Source: Flavobacterium piscisymbiosum
Lineage (GTDB): Bacteria > Bacteroidota > Bacteroidia > Flavobacteriales > Flavobacteriaceae
DNA: 64,000 bases
NCBI RefSeq assembly: GCF_020905295.1
Contig: NZ_JAJJMM010000001.1
Coordinates: 6,324,001 to 6,388,000, forward strand
Direction of reading: 5' to 3'
Position 1 is the first letter of the stretch. Every line of letters begins with the position of its first letter. The notes under the pieces were generated by a model, which worked only from the letters and a program-made list of their open reading frames with translations, was not told the origin of the DNA and did not search any database. A program made the position numbers and the translations under genes. Shown here in pieces: positions 37,186 through 45,969 of this stretch.

Positions 37186-38469
37186 ATGAAAAATAAATTT
37201 CTAAAAACCCTCGGATTAGCTTTGATGTTCTCTACAATGGCGTGTCAGGCGCAGGAAAGAATTACGGTCAAAGGAACGCAATTTTATAAAGGCGATAAAC
37301 CGTACGCTTATATTGGAACGAATTATTGGTACGGGAGTTTACTGGCTTCGAAAAAAGTAGGCGACCGAAAAAGATTGCTTCGCGAACTGGATTTGATGCA
37401 AAAAAACGGAATCGATAATCTGAGAATTCTGGTTGGCGCTGATGGCGGGAAATACGATTTTACGGTTCGTCCGGCGTTGCAATATGAACAGGGAAAATAC
37501 GACGAAGATTTGCTTGACGGACTGGATTTCCTGATCAGCGAAATGAGTAAACGCAAAATGTATGCGGTTTTATACCTGACAAACAATTGGGAATGGTCGG
37601 GCGGAATGTCGCAATATTTAGAATGGAACGGTAAAGGCGCGATTCCGGTTCCGAATATTGCCCCAAATACATGGCCGCAGTTTATGGCATATACCCAACA
37701 ATTTTACAGTTCCGAGCCTTGTATGAAAGCTTTAGAAAATCATGTGAAGTTTATTATAGGAAGAACCAACAAATACTCAAAAAAGAAATATACCGAAGAC
37801 AACACAATTATGTCCTGGCAAGTGGGGAATGAACCAAGACTTTTTACGGTAGAAAATGAAGCAAAATTTACATTATGGCTGAATACTATTGTGAATTTGA
37901 TTGATAGTTTAGACAAAAATCACTTGGTTTCGACGGGTTCTGAAGGGAAAAACAGTTCGAATGACAGCATGGAAATTTTTGAAAGAACGCACCAAAATCC
38001 GAATATTGATTATTTGACGATGCATATCTGGCCGAAAAACTGGAATTGGTTTAAGGCGGATGATGCCGAAAAAACAATACCAACAACACTTGAAAATGCC
38101 GGAAAATATATTGATGAGCATATTAAGGTGGCGAACAATCTAAAACGCCCCATTATTATCGAAGAATTTGGTTTGGGAAGGGAAAACGAAAGTTTACTGG
38201 CAACGACATCTACAGTAAACAGAGATGTTTTTTACAATTATATTTTTGGCAGAGTTGCCGAAAGTGTCAAAAATAACGGTCCATTGCAGGCAGCAAATTT
38301 TTGGGGATTTGGCGGCGAAGGCAAACCTGTTACCCAAGACGGAAAATGGAATCCGGGAGATCCTTTAACGACAGATCCTCCGCAAGAACCACAAGGATTA
38401 AATTCGGTTTTTTCTACGGATAAATCGACTTTGGATATTGTAAAGAAATATAATTTACAATTGAAGTAA
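37186..38469 (+). CDS. GH5 beta-mannanase (GH5_7-like)
   Basis: 427 aa. The N-terminus ends in STMACQAQ, so it is either a lipoprotein (Cys20) or signal peptidase I substrate. The GH5 barrel shows YIGTNYWYG (42-50), NLRILVGADGG (78-88), VLYLTNNWEWSGG (128-140), the acid/base Glu216 in WQVGNEPRLF, LTMHIWPKNWNW and the nucleophile Glu327 in IIIEEFGLGRE. The C-terminal loop with NFWGFGGEG and DPPQEPQGLNSVF matches GH5_7 mannanases. It is an endo-1,4-beta-mannanase, last of the plus-strand mannan genes. A terminator-like hairpin follows at 38496-38528. Confidence 0.92.
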   Translation: MKNKFLKTLGLALMFSTMACQAQERITVKGTQFYKGDKPYAYIGTNYWYGSLLASKKVGDRKRLLRELDLMQKNGIDNLRILVGADGGKYDFTVRPALQYEQGKYDEDLLDGLDFLISEMSKRKMYAVLYLTNNWEWSGGMSQYLEWNGKGAIPVPNIAPNTWPQFMAYTQQFYSSEPCMKALENHVKFIIGRTNKYSKKKYTEDNTIMSWQVGNEPRLFTVENEAKFTLWLNTIVNLIDSLDKNHLVSTGSEGKNSSNDSMEIFERTHQNPNIDYLTMHIWPKNWNWFKADDAEKTIPTTLENAGKYIDEHIKVANNLKRPIIIEEFGLGRENESLLATTSTVNRDVFYNYIFGRVAESVKNNGPLQAANFWGFGGEGKPVTQDGKWNPGDPLTTDPPQEPQGLNSVFSTDKSTLDIVKKYNLQLK

Positions 38470-38495
38470 TTTAAAACAATATGCCTATGTATTTC

Positions 38496-38528
38496 AAACC
38501 CGACAGGTTTTAAAAACCTGTCGGGTTT
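38496..38528. terminator. Bidirectional terminator between GH5_7 and the aldo/keto reductase
   Basis: 16-bp arms AAACCCGACAGGTTTT (38496-38511) and AAAACCTGTCGGGTTT (38513-38528) are perfect reverse complements with a single-base centre. It lies between two convergent genes. Confidence 0.8.
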
Positions 38529-38546
38529 AAATATGTACAGCAAAAA

Positions 38547-39503
38547 TTAAGATAGTATGTTCTCGATGGCATTCAATTCATCCGGCGTAAATTCAAGACT
38601 TTGCAAACAATCAATGTTATTATTTAATTGACGTACAGAACTTGCGCCAATTAAAACCGATGTAATTCGTTTGTCTTTTTGTAACCATGCCAATGCCATT
38701 TGAGCCAAAGATTGGTTACGGTTTAGAGCGATTTCATTCAGTTGCACTAATTTCTGAATTCTTTCAGCTGTAACCTCATTTTCTTTCAAATGTCCGTTTG
38801 GGTTATGTGCTCTGGAATTTTCTGGAATTCCGTTCAGGTATTTATCTGTTAGAAGTCCTTGTGCCAAAGGCGAGAACGCAATACAACCCACTCCTTTTTC
38901 TTCCAGAACATCCAGTAAACCATTTTCTACCCAACGCTCAAGCATCGAATATTTGGCCTGATGAATCAAACACGGCGTTCCTAATTGTTTCAATACATCA
39001 ACCGCAACACGGGTTTGCTCTGCCGAATAATTACTGATTCCAACATACAAGGCTTTTCCGCTTCTTACAGCGTAATCCAAAGCCTGCATCGTTTCTTCAA
39101 TTGGAGTTTCGGGATCAGGACGATGCGAATAAAAAATATCAACATAATCAACTTTCATTCTTTTCAAACTCTGGTCTAAGCTTGATAATAAATATTTACG
39201 CGAACCCCAATCGCCGTAAGGTCCGTCCCACATGGTGTAACCTGCTTTGGTAGAAATGATGATTTCGTCACGCAAATTTCCCTGAAAATTATGCCAAAGG
39301 ATTTTACCAAAATTAGTTTCAGCAGAACCCGGTACCGGTCCGTAATTATTAGCCAAATCAAAGTGGGTGATTCCTTTATCAAAAGCTTCTACAGCAATAC
39401 TTTCTGCATTTTCAAAACTATCTACTGACCCAAAGTTGTGCCATAATCCTAAAGAAATTTCAGGTAGTAATAACCCGCTTTTTCCGCATCTGTTATATTT
39501 CAT
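38547..39503 (-). CDS. Aldo/keto reductase (YghZ/MgrA-like)
   Basis: 318 aa (alpha/beta)8 AKR. The catalytic tetrad is visible: Asp and Tyr in HFDLANNYGP (47-56), Lys in IISTKAGYTMWDGPYGDWGSRK and His in DIFYSHRPDPETP. The GPYGDWGSRKYLL motif is typical of the L-glyceraldehyde 3-phosphate reductase/YghZ branch. It reduces aldehydes with NADPH in the cytoplasm. Its place at the edge of the mannan region may be a coincidence; sugar-aldehyde reduction is possible but not shown. Start at ATG 39503. Confidence 0.92.
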   Translation of the reverse strand: MKYNRCGKSGLLLPEISLGLWHNFGSVDSFENAESIAVEAFDKGITHFDLANNYGPVPGSAETNFGKILWHNFQGNLRDEIIISTKAGYTMWDGPYGDWGSRKYLLSSLDQSLKRMKVDYVDIFYSHRPDPETPIEETMQALDYAVRSGKALYVGISNYSAEQTRVAVDVLKQLGTPCLIHQAKYSMLERWVENGLLDVLEEKGVGCIAFSPLAQGLLTDKYLNGIPENSRAHNPNGHLKENEVTAERIQKLVQLNEIALNRNQSLAQMALAWLQKDKRITSVLIGASSVRQLNNNIDCLQSLEFTPDELNAIENILS

Positions 39504-39614
39504 TATTTTAGATTAATTGGTTGGTGTTTTAATAGGTTTTAAAGGTAGAAAACTAACTTCAATAATTAAAAATCTAATTTGTCTTTAATTTTGTAAATTT
39601 GTTTAAATAATAAA

Positions 39615-39806
39615 ATTACGGAAAATAACTGGCAAAATTTAATTTCGATAAATCCAGATATCAGATTTGGTAAACCTATCATAGCAGGAACCAGGATTTG
39701 TGTATCAGATATTCTCTCATGGTTATCTACAGGAATGTCCTCCGAAGAAATTATTGAAGATTTTCCTGAATTAAAGAAAGAAGATATCCTTGCTGCTTTA
39801 GAATAA
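39615..39806 (+). pseudogene. DUF433 antitoxin-like protein without a normal start codon
   Basis: A reading frame of 63 codons encodes a complete DUF433 domain: NLISINPDIRFGKPIIAGTR, VSDILSWLSTGMSSEEII, EDFPELKKEDILAALE. DUF433 proteins are often antitoxin-like partners of PIN/DUF5615 toxins. No ATG, GTG or TTG precedes the conserved start; the codon expected to be ATG is ATT at 39615-39617 and an in-frame TAA lies 15 nt (five codons) further up. It is either a start-codon mutant remnant or uses ATT. No toxin gene follows: a palindromic repeat begins right at its stop codon. Confidence 0.72.
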
Positions 39807-40081
39807 TCTCGCAAAGGCGCAGAGACGCAAAGTTTTTTTTAATTTTAAGATTGAATATCGTCTAGCTTTAGCTGGGTGGAAATATAAACAGAAACGAAAG
39901 GGCTTTAGCCAAACTTTACTAGTTCGGCTAAAGCCCTTTTCTATTCAAATCAAATTTCCCCTAGTTAAAACTAGGGGCTATACATGAGAAAAAAAAACCA
40001 CGAATTCACGAATGAATTGTTTAAAAATTCGTGAATTCGTGGCGAAAAAAAAACTTTGCACCTCTGCGCCTTTGCGCGATT
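39806..40081. repeat. Nested palindromic region (four inverted repeats)
   Basis: Outer arms 39807-39840 (CTCGCAAAGGCGCAGAGACG plus) and 40045-40080 are imperfect reverse complements. They enclose three further hairpins: AAAGGGCTTTAGCC (39897-39910) with 39926-39939; CCCCTAGTT (39958-39966) with 39969-39977; and CCACGAATTCACGAAT (39998-40013) with 40027-40042. Together they could fold into a clover-like structure between DUF433 (+) and GH3 (-). Confidence 0.85.
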
Positions 40082-40089
40082 AAAAACTT

Positions 40090-42384
40090 TTATTCTTTTA
40101 TTTCAAAACCACTTGTTAAGCCAACGTCTGAACTTCCTCCAACCATGATTTTAAAAGTTCCCGGCTCAACTAAATAATTTCCTTCATTATCATAAAAACC
40201 AAGTTCTTTCTCCGTTAAAGTAAAAGTTACTGTTTTGGTTTCTCCTTTTTTTAAATTCAGCAATTCAAAACCTTTCAATTCTTTTATTGGCCGAACAATG
40301 CTTGCAAATTCATCGTGAATGTATAGTTGTACTACTTCTTTACCATCATAATTTCCGGAGTTGGTAACCTCAACTGTAACCTGAACATTTTCTCCTTTTG
40401 AGAAAGCAGGTTTATTTACTTTCAGATTTTTATAATCGAAAGTTGTATAACTCAACCCAAAACCAAACGGAAATTGAGGCGTTTTCTCGACATCCATATA
40501 ATGCGACCAAAACACATTTTTATCACTATCGATTGGTCTTCCTGTGCTATACTTGTTGTAATAAATAGGCACCTGACCTACATTTCTTGGGAACGACATT
40601 GGTAACTTTCCGCTTGGGTTGTAATCACCGTATAAAACCTGTGCTACGGCATTTCCGGTTTGAGTTCCTAATTGCCACGCTTCGACAATTGCAGGGACAT
40701 TCTCTGCAGCCCACGGAATACTCAACGGACGTCCGTTATTTAAAACCAAAACTATATTAGGATTTACTTTGTAAATTTCTTCTAACAATTCCTGTTGCAA
40801 TCCCGGTAAATTCAAGTCGGTTCTGCTTCTTCCCTCTCCGCTTTGAAAACCGTATTCCCCTAAAACCATAACCACAACATCGGCATTTTTTGCTGCTGTT
40901 TTTGCAGCTTCAAATCCGCTTTTATCTGTTGTGTTGAAAACTGTTTCTGTTAAAAAAGTAGCTTTTTGTGACAACAAATCAACTCCTTTTTCAAAAGTCA
41001 ATTGATTGTCTTTGTATTGCTGCATTCCTTCCAAAACCGAAACAGCTGTATTATCATCGGCAGCAATTCTCCAGCTTCCCAACGGACTATTTTTATCATT
41101 TGCCAAAGCGCCAATCAAAGCGATTTTTTGTCCTGATTTTTTTAGCGGAAGCAAATTCTTTTCGTTTTTCAACAATACAATCGACTTCTTCGCCATATCG
41201 AGAACGCCGTCATTATTGGCTTTACTGCCAACAACTGCTTTTTCGCGTTTTTCATCGCAATATCTGTAAGGATCATCAAATAATCCCAATTCAAATTTCA
41301 CACGTAAAATTCTACGAACTGCATCATCAACCAAAGCTTCTTTTACTTTTCCTTCTTTTACAAGTGCAACCAATTTTGCTACATACAAATACGACTCCAT
41401 ATCCATGTCTGAACCTGCAATTACCGCTTTTGCTGTTGCATCGGCTTCATCTTTGGCATAACCGTGCGCAATCATTTCGCGAATCGAAGCATAATCTGAA
41501 ATCACAAAACCATCAAACTTCCATTTTCCTTTCAGAATATCTCTTTGTAAAAAAACATTTCCAGTTGCCGGAACGCCATTCAACGTATTAAACGAATTCA
41601 TAAACGTACGAACTCCCGCCTGAACCGTTGCTTCAAAAGGCGGTAAAACCGAATTGTACAATTTAGAATTACTAATGTCAACGATATTATATTCCAAACC
41701 AGCCTCTACATAACCATAAGCTGCAAAGTGTTTGGCGCAAGCTGCAATCGTATTTACTTTAGCCAAATCAGCAATGGTTTCGCCCTGAAAACCATGAACT
41801 CTCGCAATCGCAATTTTACTTCCCAAATACGGATCTTCACCCGCACCTTCCATCACACGCCCCCAACGTGCATCATTTGCAACATCGACATTTGGACCAA
41901 AAGTCCAGTTAATTCCAGATGCCGAAGCCTCATCAGCCGCAATCGCCGCCGATTTCTTAATCGCTTCCAAATCCCAACTCGCCGCTTCTGCCAACGGAAT
42001 CGGGCTTAACGTTTTATAACCGTGAATTACATCAAAACCAATTATTAATGGGATTCCCAATCGGGTTTCTTCAACCGCAATTTTCTGTACTGCTTTAACT
42101 TCTTTTACACCACGAACGGTTAACATTGAACCAACCCAACCTTTACGCAAATGTTCGTATTTCAGTTCCGCAGTTCCGCCTTTTGGCGCCGGTCCCGTTA
42201 CATCCCAAAATCCGTTATATTGATTCATTTGCCCTACTTTTTCCTCCAGAGTCATCAAAGGCAAAAGCAGATCAATTCGTTGTTCAATCGTTTTATTTTT
42301 ATCCAGATACGGTTTTTTCTGTGCATTCATATTTCCAACAGTAAACAGGGCAAAAACCCCAATAGTTATTATTTTATTTTTCAT
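40090..42384 (-). CDS. GH3 beta-glucosidase (BglX-like)
   Basis: 764 aa with a signal peptide (1-21, ending MNAQ). Three-domain GH3 enzyme: an N-terminal barrel with the catalytic nucleophile Asp297 in FVISDYAS and KHFAAYG, then the (alpha/beta)6 sandwich with VVMVLGEYGFQSGEGRSRTDLNLPG, and a C-terminal fibronectin-III-like domain. It releases terminal beta-glucose (or mannose) from short oligosaccharides in the periplasm and complements the GH5 glucanase and mannanases when glucomannan is degraded. Start at ATG 42384. Its length and order are normal for BglX. Confidence 0.94.
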   Translation of the reverse strand: MKNKIITIGVFALFTVGNMNAQKKPYLDKNKTIEQRIDLLLPLMTLEEKVGQMNQYNGFWDVTGPAPKGGTAELKYEHLRKGWVGSMLTVRGVKEVKAVQKIAVEETRLGIPLIIGFDVIHGYKTLSPIPLAEAASWDLEAIKKSAAIAADEASASGINWTFGPNVDVANDARWGRVMEGAGEDPYLGSKIAIARVHGFQGETIADLAKVNTIAACAKHFAAYGYVEAGLEYNIVDISNSKLYNSVLPPFEATVQAGVRTFMNSFNTLNGVPATGNVFLQRDILKGKWKFDGFVISDYASIREMIAHGYAKDEADATAKAVIAGSDMDMESYLYVAKLVALVKEGKVKEALVDDAVRRILRVKFELGLFDDPYRYCDEKREKAVVGSKANNDGVLDMAKKSIVLLKNEKNLLPLKKSGQKIALIGALANDKNSPLGSWRIAADDNTAVSVLEGMQQYKDNQLTFEKGVDLLSQKATFLTETVFNTTDKSGFEAAKTAAKNADVVVMVLGEYGFQSGEGRSRTDLNLPGLQQELLEEIYKVNPNIVLVLNNGRPLSIPWAAENVPAIVEAWQLGTQTGNAVAQVLYGDYNPSGKLPMSFPRNVGQVPIYYNKYSTGRPIDSDKNVFWSHYMDVEKTPQFPFGFGLSYTTFDYKNLKVNKPAFSKGENVQVTVEVTNSGNYDGKEVVQLYIHDEFASIVRPIKELKGFELLNLKKGETKTVTFTLTEKELGFYDNEGNYLVEPGTFKIMVGGSSDVGLTSGFEIKE

Positions 42385-42404
42385 TGGTTTTTTAAAGGTG
42401 CTAA

Positions 42405-42437
42405 GGTTCTAAGTTACTAAGTTACTAAGATGCTAAG
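42405..42437. repeat. Short direct repeats CTAAGTTACTAAG
   Basis: The 10-mer-like words CTAAGGTT, CTAAGTTA, CTAAGTTA, CTAAGATG and CTAAGTTT follow one another, upstream of the GH3 start. Such words are common in Flavobacterium intergenic DNA. Confidence 0.6.
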
Positions 42438-42480
42438 TTTAGTGATTTGGACGGTTCGCCGCGGCGAGTTCAACGCAATC

Positions 42481-42582
42481 TTGTCATCCTGAGGCACGAA
42501 GGATCACACAAGAAACTCCGCACAGGAATTCGCCAATCTTTGTCGAGTCACTAGTGTGATCCTTCGTACCTCAGGATGACAA
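42481..42582. repeat. Inverted repeat with 29-bp arms
   Basis: The left arm 42481-42509 begins TTGTCATCCTGAGGCACGAA; the right arm 42554-42582 is its reverse complement with one mismatch. The loop is 44 nt, the same loop length as in the repeat at 35508-35607. Confidence 0.9.
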
Positions 42583-42636
42583 AAAACAGCGCCAATCCGT
42601 TTAAACCAGTAAAATCCGTGGGCAAAAATCTAAAAT

Positions 42637-44019
42637 CTAAAATTCTTCCGTAAAACAAGAAGCCGGCAAATTTGCTTTATTAAACAAATCTGACTGAACT
42701 GTATTTCCCCAGGCAAATCTCACTTTTGCAGGATTTGAAACTTTCTTACTCGCCAAAATCACCTGATTATTTTTTATCGAAGCTTTTGCAGGATAAAATA
42801 TTCCATCGGCTCCAGCCAATTCAAATTGATTTGAGGTTTTGTTTTTAAAATACAATCCATCGGCATAATCAAAAGAAATAATAGCTTTGTTTTTTTCGGC
42901 TTTAAAATCTTTAAAAAGTGGTCCGTTTACTATATTATTGTTCGTTTTGTAAACTTCGGCAAGAGCCAAATTTGCCAAACGAATTCCGACATCTTTTTTA
43001 TTCTTTGGGTGAATATCAATCGTGTCCGAAATATCACTGGTTAAAACCATTCCGGTTTTGGGAACTTCTTTCAGGATTTTTCTTTGAGAATCTCTAACCG
43101 TAACATTCGAGAAATTATTACTGCCCGTTTTATATGGTGCAATCTGAACGAAGTAAAAAGGAAATTCGTCTTGCCATGCTTTTCTCCATGACGTAATCAA
43201 AGCCGACAATGTTTTATCATAAACTAATGACCCAACATTTGATTCGCCCTGATACCAAAGCGTTCCTGCAATTTTAAATCCTGTAAAAGGATAAATCATT
43301 GCATTGTAAGCGCGTCCGGGTTGGCGAGGACCATATTCCTGTTCGTTTAGTTTTTTGGCATTTTCTAATAAAACAGCATCATTTTGAACGACTTCTTCCG
43401 GCATCCAGATTTCAGCGGGAGTTCCGCCCCAATTGGAAGAAATTAAACCTATTGGGACATTTTTTAAATCTTCGCGCAAGCGTTTGGCAAAAAAGTAACC
43501 AATGGCGCTAAAATTTTTCATGGTTTCGGGAGTCGATTCAATCCAATTTCCAAGTAAATTATTTTGAGGCGTTGTAGCCGTTAATTTCGGAACCATAAAA
43601 AAACGAATATTAGGATTTGTGGCATTTTTAGCTTCTTCATCGCCATTATCAATTCCCCAGCTTGCAGACATTTCCATGTTCGATTGTCCGGCGCAAACCC
43701 AAACTTCGCCAATCAGAATATTTTTAAGAATCACTTCATTATATCCTTTTATCGAAATCGTGTAAGGTCCTCCGGCTTCAGGCGTTTTGATATGCAATTC
43801 CCATTGTGCCTGATTATTCGCCACAACTTTATATTCCTGATTGTTCCAGCCCGAAACCAATTTGATTTCTTCCTTAGGATTCGCCCAACCCCAAATTTTC
43901 ACTTCGGAGTTACGCTGTAAAACCATATTATCACCAAAAATATTTGGAAGTGTAACGTTTGCCATCATAGTACTGGAAATCATCAGAATGAAAACAAACT
44001 TAAATATATTATTTTTCAT
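42637..44019 (-). CDS. Sialate O-acetylesterase-like carbohydrate esterase (SGNH)
   Basis: 460 aa with a signal peptide (1-20, ending MMAN). An N-terminal beta domain (LPNIFGDNMVLQRNSEVKIW) precedes the SGNH hydrolase domain with Ser113 in VCAGQSNMEMS, GTLWYQGESNVG and the Asp/His pair in DIHPKNKKDVG. Family members remove O-acetyl groups from sialate or from plant hemicellulose. In this locus the target is most likely acetylated mannan. Its first codons overlap the last codons of the CE2-like gene by 11 nt, so the two are translated together. Confidence 0.88.
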   Translation of the reverse strand: MKNNIFKFVFILMISSTMMANVTLPNIFGDNMVLQRNSEVKIWGWANPKEEIKLVSGWNNQEYKVVANNQAQWELHIKTPEAGGPYTISIKGYNEVILKNILIGEVWVCAGQSNMEMSASWGIDNGDEEAKNATNPNIRFFMVPKLTATTPQNNLLGNWIESTPETMKNFSAIGYFFAKRLREDLKNVPIGLISSNWGGTPAEIWMPEEVVQNDAVLLENAKKLNEQEYGPRQPGRAYNAMIYPFTGFKIAGTLWYQGESNVGSLVYDKTLSALITSWRKAWQDEFPFYFVQIAPYKTGSNNFSNVTVRDSQRKILKEVPKTGMVLTSDISDTIDIHPKNKKDVGIRLANLALAEVYKTNNNIVNGPLFKDFKAEKNKAIISFDYADGLYFKNKTSNQFELAGADGIFYPAKASIKNNQVILASKKVSNPAKVRFAWGNTVQSDLFNKANLPASCFTEEF

Positions 44020-45103
44020 TTAGTAACTTTTTTAAAAACGGAGCATATTCCTCGGCCAAAACTTTATGATCTGCTACATCAGGATGTCCTGAACAGCCTT
44101 TTGGCGTCATTGGTTTAAATTTGAAAATCAGGATTGGCTTATGCGCTTTATCTTCCGCGAAAGCGTTCTTTACTTTATTCAGGCAATCTTCAAAAACAAC
44201 TGCTCTCTCACCTCCAACCATTGGGCTATTTGTAATGACAATTTGCGCTTTCGGATTATGTTCGTATAACATTTTAATGAACTTGATGTAATTCGAAACG
44301 TACTTTTCAGGATTAAAAGGCAAACGCTCTTTTTTACCATCTCCACCAGAAAAATCATTGGTTCCTAATGCAATACTGATAATATCGGGCTGAAAAGCAA
44401 AATCATATTTAGGTTTAGAATTGTCTTTCGTTAAATATAAATTCTGATAAACGTCAGGCATAATTCCTTCGTCTTTATTCTCATCATTCCAGTTTCTGTA
44501 CATCCCGATTCCAGAAACGGAACTCATCAAATAATCAGCGCCAATTGCTCTGGAAAGCACCGGCCCGTACGCATAATATCCGTTATGATGATCAAAATAC
44601 TCGCCTTTATCACAAGGAATATCTGACGGATCGCTCGCCGCGCCACAAGTAATTGAATCTCCAATAAACTCAATTTTCTTTTTCTTTTTGGCCGAAATCG
44701 AACTCAGTTTTGCGGTTGTTCCTGTAAATAAAATTCCACCGCTGTGAGCTTCTGTAGTTTTATAAATTTCTAAAGTATGTTCTTTTTTATTTGAAGTTGT
44801 TTTTATTGGAAAAGATTGCGCTGCTCCTTTTTCGATTCTTAATTTACCTATATATTTCCCATCCAAAACCAACGAAACATAATTATGGTGTTCCCATGCA
44901 TCAACACTTTGCAGTGAAATCGAACATTCATTACCTGAAAAATTAAAAGAAACCGAAGAAGCCGTTCCTATTAAAACAACTTTATTATCCGGAAGTTTTT
45001 CGACACGACCCTGATACAGAAAAGTAGTTGTTTTGTTTTGTGAAGTCGAAACAATCGAAATCAGCAAAAATGAAATTATAAATGCTATTTTTTTGAGAAA
45101 CAT
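44009..45103 (-). CDS. CE2-like acetyl esterase (GDSL/SGNH)
   Basis: 364 aa with a signal peptide (1-21). An N-terminal jelly-roll domain (about 28-135, with SVDAWEHHNYVSLVLDG) is followed by an SGNH domain with Ser150 in FIGDSITCG, IALGTNDFSGGDG and the catalytic His in CSGHPDVADH. The domain order is that of carbohydrate esterase family 2, which deacetylates mannan and xylan. It overlaps the next esterase gene by 11 nt. Together they imply that the natural substrate is an O-acetylated hemicellulose. Confidence 0.88.
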   Translation of the reverse strand: MFLKKIAFIISFLLISIVSTSQNKTTTFLYQGRVEKLPDNKVVLIGTASSVSFNFSGNECSISLQSVDAWEHHNYVSLVLDGKYIGKLRIEKGAAQSFPIKTTSNKKEHTLEIYKTTEAHSGGILFTGTTAKLSSISAKKKKKIEFIGDSITCGAASDPSDIPCDKGEYFDHHNGYYAYGPVLSRAIGADYLMSSVSGIGMYRNWNDENKDEGIMPDVYQNLYLTKDNSKPKYDFAFQPDIISIALGTNDFSGGDGKKERLPFNPEKYVSNYIKFIKMLYEHNPKAQIVITNSPMVGGERAVVFEDCLNKVKNAFAEDKAHKPILIFKFKPMTPKGCSGHPDVADHKVLAEEYAPFLKKLLNEK

Positions 45104-45323
45104 AATTTATTTGTTAAAATATAAATACGATTCACAAATATATCTGAAATACGATATACAAAAAGATACTAAAACATCAAAAAGCAATAAAAAAACACCA
45201 AAATAAAAAGATGTATCTTCCGTTCTTATTACTCATCAACTGCCACTTTGTATGACATTGTTTTTGATATTCGAAAGCAACGCTATATATTCGTAAACAA
45301 AATCTTATAATTATATTTTTAAA

Positions 45324-45830
45324 ATGAAATCATCCTTATATATCGCATTTGCAGCTACGATTCTGTTTTCTTCTTTTACTTTAAAAAAAGAAAATAAGCT
45401 CATTAACGATCAAACCGAAAAAACACAAACTACAATAGATCGCGATTCTATTATTAGTTATGCCAAACAATATTTAGGAATACATTATTTATACGCAGGA
45501 AATGATCCCAAAAAAGGATTTGATTGTTCGGGCTTTGTCAATTATGTTTTCAAACATTTTGATGTTAGTGTACCCAGAAGTTCCAGCGGATATAAAAATC
45601 TGGGAGTTTCAAAAAAACCTGAAGATTTTAAAGTGGGAGATGTTTTAGTTTTTTACGGCTACAAAAACAGAACCGTTGTTGGACATGTCGGGATTATCTG
45701 CGAAGCCAATGGCATGAATTCTAAATTTATACACGCCTCATCCGGGAAAGCCGGCAGCGTAACGATTAGCGATTTAGATTCTGATCATTACAGTAAACGT
45801 TATTATAAGTGTGTTGATGTACTTCCTTGA
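45324..45830 (+). CDS. NlpC/P60-family peptidoglycan endopeptidase
   Basis: 168 aa with a hydrophobic export signal (1-20). The NlpC/P60 domain shows Cys68 in FDCSGFVNY, His121 in GHVGII and His137 in FIHASS, a complete catalytic triad. It cleaves peptide stems in peptidoglycan (typically D-Glu-mDAP). It stands alone between the esterases and the L,D-transpeptidase and faces away from both. It ends 5 nt before a dispersed palindromic repeat. Confidence 0.9.
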   Translation: MKSSLYIAFAATILFSSFTLKKENKLINDQTEKTQTTIDRDSIISYAKQYLGIHYLYAGNDPKKGFDCSGFVNYVFKHFDVSVPRSSSGYKNLGVSKKPEDFKVGDVLVFYGYKNRTVVGHVGIICEANGMNSKFIHASSGKAGSVTISDLDSDHYSKRYYKCVDVLP

Positions 45831-45834
45831 TTTT

Positions 45835-45943
45835 TTTTCACGCAGATTTAAAAAGATTTCAGCAAATGCGCGCAGATTTATTTATTCTGATAATTCAAAA
45901 AATCAAATTAAATCTGCTTTGATCTGCCAGATCTGCGTGAAAA
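45835..45943. repeat. Inverted repeat of the CACGCAGAT family
   Basis: 13-bp perfect arms TTTTCACGCAGAT (45835-45847) and ATCTGCGTGAAAA (45931-45943), with further CGCAGATTT words in the loop. They match the palindrome at 15976-16088. It fills the gap between the convergent NlpC/P60 and L,D-transpeptidase genes and may serve as a terminator. Confidence 0.85.
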
Positions 45944-45969
45944 TTACTGTAGTTAGCAACAAACCATTT

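Noticed and set aside
39566..39814. 82-codon minus-strand frame near the aldo/keto reductase
   Set aside because: It is the antisense of the DUF433 frame, which has a recognisable domain on the plus strand.
40968..41591. 207-codon frame opposite the GH3 gene
   Set aside because: Antisense shadow; the product is Leu/Gln/His-rich without a domain, while the GH3 frame is complete.
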